DNA of 9,016 bases, from positions 1 to 9,016 of the forward strand of contig JAAYRN010000319.1 in NCBI GenBank assembly GCA_012518765.1, read 5' to 3'. Position 1 is the stretch's first letter, and each line of letters opens with the position of its first letter. Both the position numbers and the translations under genes were made by a program. The notes under the pieces were generated by a model that saw nothing but the letters and a program-made list of their open reading frames with translations, searched no databases and was not told the DNA's origin. Of this stretch, positions 6,349 through 9,016 are shown in pieces. This DNA is from Bacteroidales bacterium. Its GTDB lineage: Bacteria; Bacteroidota; Bacteroidia; Bacteroidales; WCHB1-69.

Positions 6349-7554
6349 ATGAAGATTAAAATACTGCCTGCCATATTGTTGTTAACATTATTTTCGGTAT
6401 CAGCACAAGAATTGCATTATGTTTTCAAAGATATTACACCTAAGGATATTCGGGTGGGTGCTGATAGGGTAGAAGTGTATCTTACTCATTTGAAAAACAG
6501 AAAAGTAGCAGTTTGTGCCAACCATACTTCTATGATTGGTAACACACATTTGGTGGATAGTTTGATTTCCATGAATGTAAATGTGGTTAAAATATTTTGT
6601 CCCGAACATGGTTTTAGAGGAGAAGGAGAAGCTGGCGAAAAAATCAAAAGCAGTATAGATAAAAAAACCGGATTACCCATTGTTTCTTTATACGGAACTC
6701 ATCGAAAACCAGATAGTAATGATTTGGAAGGTGTCAATTTAATTATTTTTGATATACAAGATGTTGGAGCAAGGTTTTATACTTATATTTCTACATTACA
6801 GTATATTATGGAAGCGGCAGCAGAACGAAATATCATTGTCATGGTTTTAGACAGACCCAATCCCAACGGTTATTGGATAGATGGTCCTGTGTTAAAAAAA
6901 GAATATACCTCTTTTATAGGTATGGCTCCTATTCCCGTTGTACACGGCATGACTGTGGGCGAATATGCGAAAATGATACATGGAGAAAAATGGTTGAATA
7001 GCGAAAAATCGTGTTTGCTGCAAGTGGTTCCTGTGCAAGGTTATCATCATACGTTTCGCTATCAATTGCCTATTTCGCCTTCACCCAACCTTAATTCCAT
7101 GACAGCCATTTATTTATATCCAACACTTTGTTTTTTTGAAGGAACTCCCGTGAGCATAGGACGAGGAACCGACAAGCCTTTTCGTATCGTAGGTTATCCC
7201 AGTTCACCCATTGGCGATTATACATTTACACCCAAAGACATACGGGGAATTGCTACCAACGTACCTCATAAAAATAAAAAATGTACAGGTTTTGACCTAA
7301 GCACATTGAGCGATATGGTTATGAAAAACAATAACTTTGTAAATATAGACCTGATAATAGAAATGTACAATCATTATGTAGATAAACAAACTTTTTTTAC
7401 TCCTTTTTTTGATAAATTAGCTGGAACAGACCAACTTCGTAAACAGATTATTGAGGGGAAAACAGCAGAAGAAATTCGAGCTTCCTGGCAGGACGACATC
7501 ATTGCATTTAAAAAAATACGAAAAAAATACTTGCTTTATGGAGATTTTGAGTAA
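6349..7554 (+). CDS. namZ: Secreted exo-beta-N-acetylmuramidase NamZ-like protein (DUF1343, GH171)
   Basis: DUF1343 proteins characterised in Bacillus subtilis (NamZ/YbbC) and Tannerella forsythia release N-acetylmuramic acid from the non-reducing end of peptidoglycan fragments (GH171). The signature segments are present in order: CPEHGFRGEGEAGE (84-97), SLYGTHRKP (113-121), FDIQDVGARFYTYISTL (134-150), DRPNPNGYWIDGP (168-180), HGMTVGEYA (199-207), SPNLNSMTAIYLYPTLCFFEGT (245-266) and GRGTDKPF (271-278). E86 in the PEHG segment is the prime candidate acidic catalytic residue. The length of 401 aa is typical. A signal peptide ends at VSA|QE (19/20), placing it in the periplasm, where it could act on turnover products. 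ATG 6349 is chosen because the ATG at 6342 is out of frame and stops at once. It follows the lipoprotein by 13 bp, probably in one operon. Activity is inferred from the family, not shown here. Confidence 0.9.
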   Translation: MKIKILPAILLLTLFSVSAQELHYVFKDITPKDIRVGADRVEVYLTHLKNRKVAVCANHTSMIGNTHLVDSLISMNVNVVKIFCPEHGFRGEGEAGEKIKSSIDKKTGLPIVSLYGTHRKPDSNDLEGVNLIIFDIQDVGARFYTYISTLQYIMEAAAERNIIVMVLDRPNPNGYWIDGPVLKKEYTSFIGMAPIPVVHGMTVGEYAKMIHGEKWLNSEKSCLLQVVPVQGYHHTFRYQLPISPSPNLNSMTAIYLYPTLCFFEGTPVSIGRGTDKPFRIVGYPSSPIGDYTFTPKDIRGIATNVPHKNKKCTGFDLSTLSDMVMKNNNFVNIDLIIEMYNHYVDKQTFFTPFFDKLAGTDQLRKQIIEGKTAEEIRASWQDDIIAFKKIRKKYLLYGDFE

Positions 7555-7573
7555 GTATTATGCAATTACTTAC
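7551..7573. repeat. Short inverted repeat at the end of the namZ-like gene
   Basis: GTAAGTA (7551-7557) and TACTTAC (7567-7573) are a perfect 7-bp inverted repeat with a 9-nt loop; the stop codon TAA (7552-7554) lies inside the left arm. There is no T-run after it, so it does not look like a standard terminator. It could weakly separate namZ from the next gene, be an operator, or be chance in AT-rich DNA. Confidence 0.3.
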
Positions 7574-7609
7574 GTACAGTAGCGTTTATACTATAAATTT
7601 TCGCACATT

Positions 7610-8938
7610 ATGATAGACCTATTCAAACAATTAGATATAGATATTTTGCTGTTTGTTAATGGTTTACATAATTCATTTTTAGATATTTTGATGTATTGGA
7701 TGACCAAACTTTGGTTTTGGTTGCCTTTTTTTGCCTTGATATTGGCATTTATAATCAAAAAGTACAAGAAAAAAACACTCGTTATTTTACTGTTGTGTGC
7801 GGTGTCGGTTACCCTTACCGACCAAACTTCGGTAGCCATCAAAAATCACGTTGAGCGATATCGTCCAAGTCATAAAGAGGGATTGTCAGAACAACTACAT
7901 TTACATCAATATCCCAATGGAAAAGTGTATCGTGGAGGTAATTACGGTTTTGTATCTTCTCACGCTGCCAATAGTTTTGGCATAGCTGTTTTGTTGATTT
8001 TTTTCTTTGTAGCTATCACCAAACACGCATGGTGGATTTTTCCTTTGTGGGCAAGTATATTTTGCTTAACAAGGGTGTATTTGGGCGTTCATTATCCCAC
8101 CGATATTGTTGGCGGTGCTTTGTTAGGCATTGCCATTGCAACTGTTTTATTAGCTATATATCAGCTTGTTTTGAAAAGTTGGGGGAAAAGAAAAATAATA
8201 CATAAAAAAAAAGTAGAATCCACTAATTTGTTTTTATCTGATTATATACACGTTTTACGCCATAAAAAATCAAATCGAAAATTACCCGATTTTTTTACCG
8301 TATATTCTGATTTTCAGACAAAGGGTAGGGGACAACAACAAAACACCTGGGAAAGCGAAAAAGGGAAAAATATTTCCATGAGTACGCTGTTGTATCCCAA
8401 TGTAGCTCCTGCAAATCAATTTATTGTTACGCAGTGGGTTTCTTTGGCTATACATGATTTTCTAACAAAAGAAATAAAGCTCAATTCGGTTTACATTAAA
8501 TGGCCCAACGATATATATGTAAACGATAAAAAAATAGCGGGAATATTAATAGAAAATATCATTACTACGACAAATATATCCTATTCCATAGCGGGAATAG
8601 GTTTAAATATGAATCAATCAAGCTTTTCGTCTTGGATACCTAATCCTACTTCTGTAAAAATAGAAAGCCAGAAAAATCATTCTATTTCTCAAAGTATACG
8701 TCTTATATTGAAGTACATAGAAAAACGTATGCAAGAAGATAAAGATTTGATACATAGTGAATATTTATCGTATCTTTATAAGAAAAATACTTTCGGAAAA
8801 TTTTTAATTGTTTCATCTCAAGAAGAAATCAATATGAAAATAGTAGATGTTAGCCCCGATGGAAGGTTGCATGCAGTAAACGAACAAGGCGAAATATTGA
8901 GTTTTTATTATCACGAAATCAAATACATATTAGAATGA
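7610..8938 (+). CDS. PAP2 membrane lipid phosphatase fused to biotin-[acetyl-CoA carboxylase] ligase
   Basis: One 442-aa frame joins two normally separate enzymes. Residues 1-190 are a PAP2 phosphatase. They show about five membrane segments (33-50, 55-71, 118-136, 141-156, 164-187) and the three motifs K78-x6-R85-P86, SSH (116-118, in place of PSGH) and R155-x5-H161-x3-D165. Such enzymes dephosphorylate undecaprenyl-PP, lipid A or other lipid phosphates. Residues 196-442 are a biotin ligase without the DNA-binding domain (class I). Motifs are VESTN (202-206), GRGQQQNTWES (239-249), KWPND (297-301), KIAGILIEN (308-316, K308 matching catalytic E. coli K183) and GIGLNMN (329-335), with the small C-terminal domain ending in YHEIKYIL. 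It attaches biotin to carboxylase carrier protein. The linker is only a basic segment (KSWGKRK). There is no ATG or Shine-Dalgarno at the junction. The stop overlaps the next gene by 4 bp (ATGA). Both domain calls are firm; the fusion awaits confirmation. Confidence 0.85.
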   Translation: MIDLFKQLDIDILLFVNGLHNSFLDILMYWMTKLWFWLPFFALILAFIIKKYKKKTLVILLLCAVSVTLTDQTSVAIKNHVERYRPSHKEGLSEQLHLHQYPNGKVYRGGNYGFVSSHAANSFGIAVLLIFFFVAITKHAWWIFPLWASIFCLTRVYLGVHYPTDIVGGALLGIAIATVLLAIYQLVLKSWGKRKIIHKKKVESTNLFLSDYIHVLRHKKSNRKLPDFFTVYSDFQTKGRGQQQNTWESEKGKNISMSTLLYPNVAPANQFIVTQWVSLAIHDFLTKEIKLNSVYIKWPNDIYVNDKKIAGILIENIITTTNISYSIAGIGLNMNQSSFSSWIPNPTSVKIESQKNHSISQSIRLILKYIEKRMQEDKDLIHSEYLSYLYKKNTFGKFLIVSSQEEINMKIVDVSPDGRLHAVNEQGEILSFYYHEIKYILE

Positions 8939-9016
8939 ATGCGATAACAGGGGTTATTACCACCTTGAACGAAGAAAAAAATATAGTGGATTGCATACAA
9001 TCTTTGCAGTTGATTT
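8935..9016 (+). CDS. Family 2 glycosyltransferase, N-terminal fragment (cut by window end)
   Basis: ATG 8935 overlaps the TGA of the fusion gene in an ATGA arrangement, and 27 codons follow with no stop before the window ends. The peptide begins MNAITGVITTLNEEKNIVDC and continues IQSLQL. The pattern of a hydrophobic strand, then T-x-NEE-x-N-I, then C-I-x-S-L is the usual opening of GT-A-fold family 2 glycosyltransferases, where it forms the first beta strand and nucleotide-sugar-binding loop. The ATG at 8939 is in another frame and stops after two codons, which supports 8935 as the start. The overlap implies translational coupling to the PAP2/biotin ligase gene. The substrate cannot be told from this fragment; related proteins act in LPS core or other surface glycan assembly. 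Confidence 0.75.
   Translation, partial: MNAITGVITTLNEEKNIVDCIQSLQLI

Noticed and set aside
3300..7554. A SusC/SusD polysaccharide utilisation locus
   Set aside because: The barrel is of the OMP_b-brl_3 type, the following lipoprotein is too small and unlike SusD, and there is no sensor or regulator nearby.
7592..7603. TATAAATTTTCG as a promoter for the PAP2/biotin ligase gene
   Set aside because: It misses the final G of TAnnTTTG, and transcription would begin right at the start codon; read-through from the upstream cluster is as likely.
7591..7842. 83-codon minus-strand frame overlapping the start of the PAP2 domain
   Set aside because: The opposite strand encodes a membrane protein with complete PAP2 motifs, and the minus frame shows no recognisable motif.

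Overview
The window suggests an AT-rich member of the phylum Bacteroidota, most likely order Bacteroidales. Signal peptides end in Ala and the mature proteins begin with Gln (…AQ). Start codons lack Shine-Dalgarno sequences. Promoter-like TAnnTTTG boxes precede several genes. The gene families also fit: an OMP_b-brl_3-type outer-membrane barrel, a DUF1343/NamZ protein, a secreted bleomycin-hydrolase-like C1 peptidase, and a pRiA4b-ORF3-like protein beside miaA. I cannot name the genus from this sequence.

Layout: all genes are on the + strand. (1) Positions 1-126 hold a long hairpin ending in a T-run, probably the terminator of an upstream gene, followed by a promoter-like box. (2) A secreted C1-family cysteine peptidase occupies 127-1530. 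(3) A short gap with a TAnnTTTG box leads to a two-gene unit: an acidic pRiA4b ORF-3-like protein (1612-2199), then the tRNA modification enzyme MiaA (2216-3103, GTG start). (4) A 196-bp intergenic region contains a promoter-like box. (5) A tightly packed envelope cluster follows: a TonB-receptor-like outer-membrane barrel (3300-5843), a small lipoprotein (5847-6335) and a secreted NamZ-like exo-muramidase (6349-7554). After a 55-bp gap comes one reading frame joining a PAP2 lipid phosphatase to a biotin-protein ligase (7610-8938). It overlaps by 4 bp the start of a family 2 glycosyltransferase cut by the window edge (8935-9016).

The functional theme after 3300 is the cell envelope: an outer-membrane barrel, a lipoprotein, a peptidoglycan-sugar hydrolase, a membrane lipid phosphatase and a glycosyltransferase. 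The exception is the biotin ligase, which is a cytosolic fatty-acid/carboxylase cofactor enzyme but is here carried on the C-terminus of the membrane phosphatase. This fusion is the most unusual thing in the window. Its predicted topology (phosphatase active site outside, C-terminus inside) is compatible with both halves being functional. No tRNA, rRNA, CRISPR array, insertion sequence or phage gene was seen.
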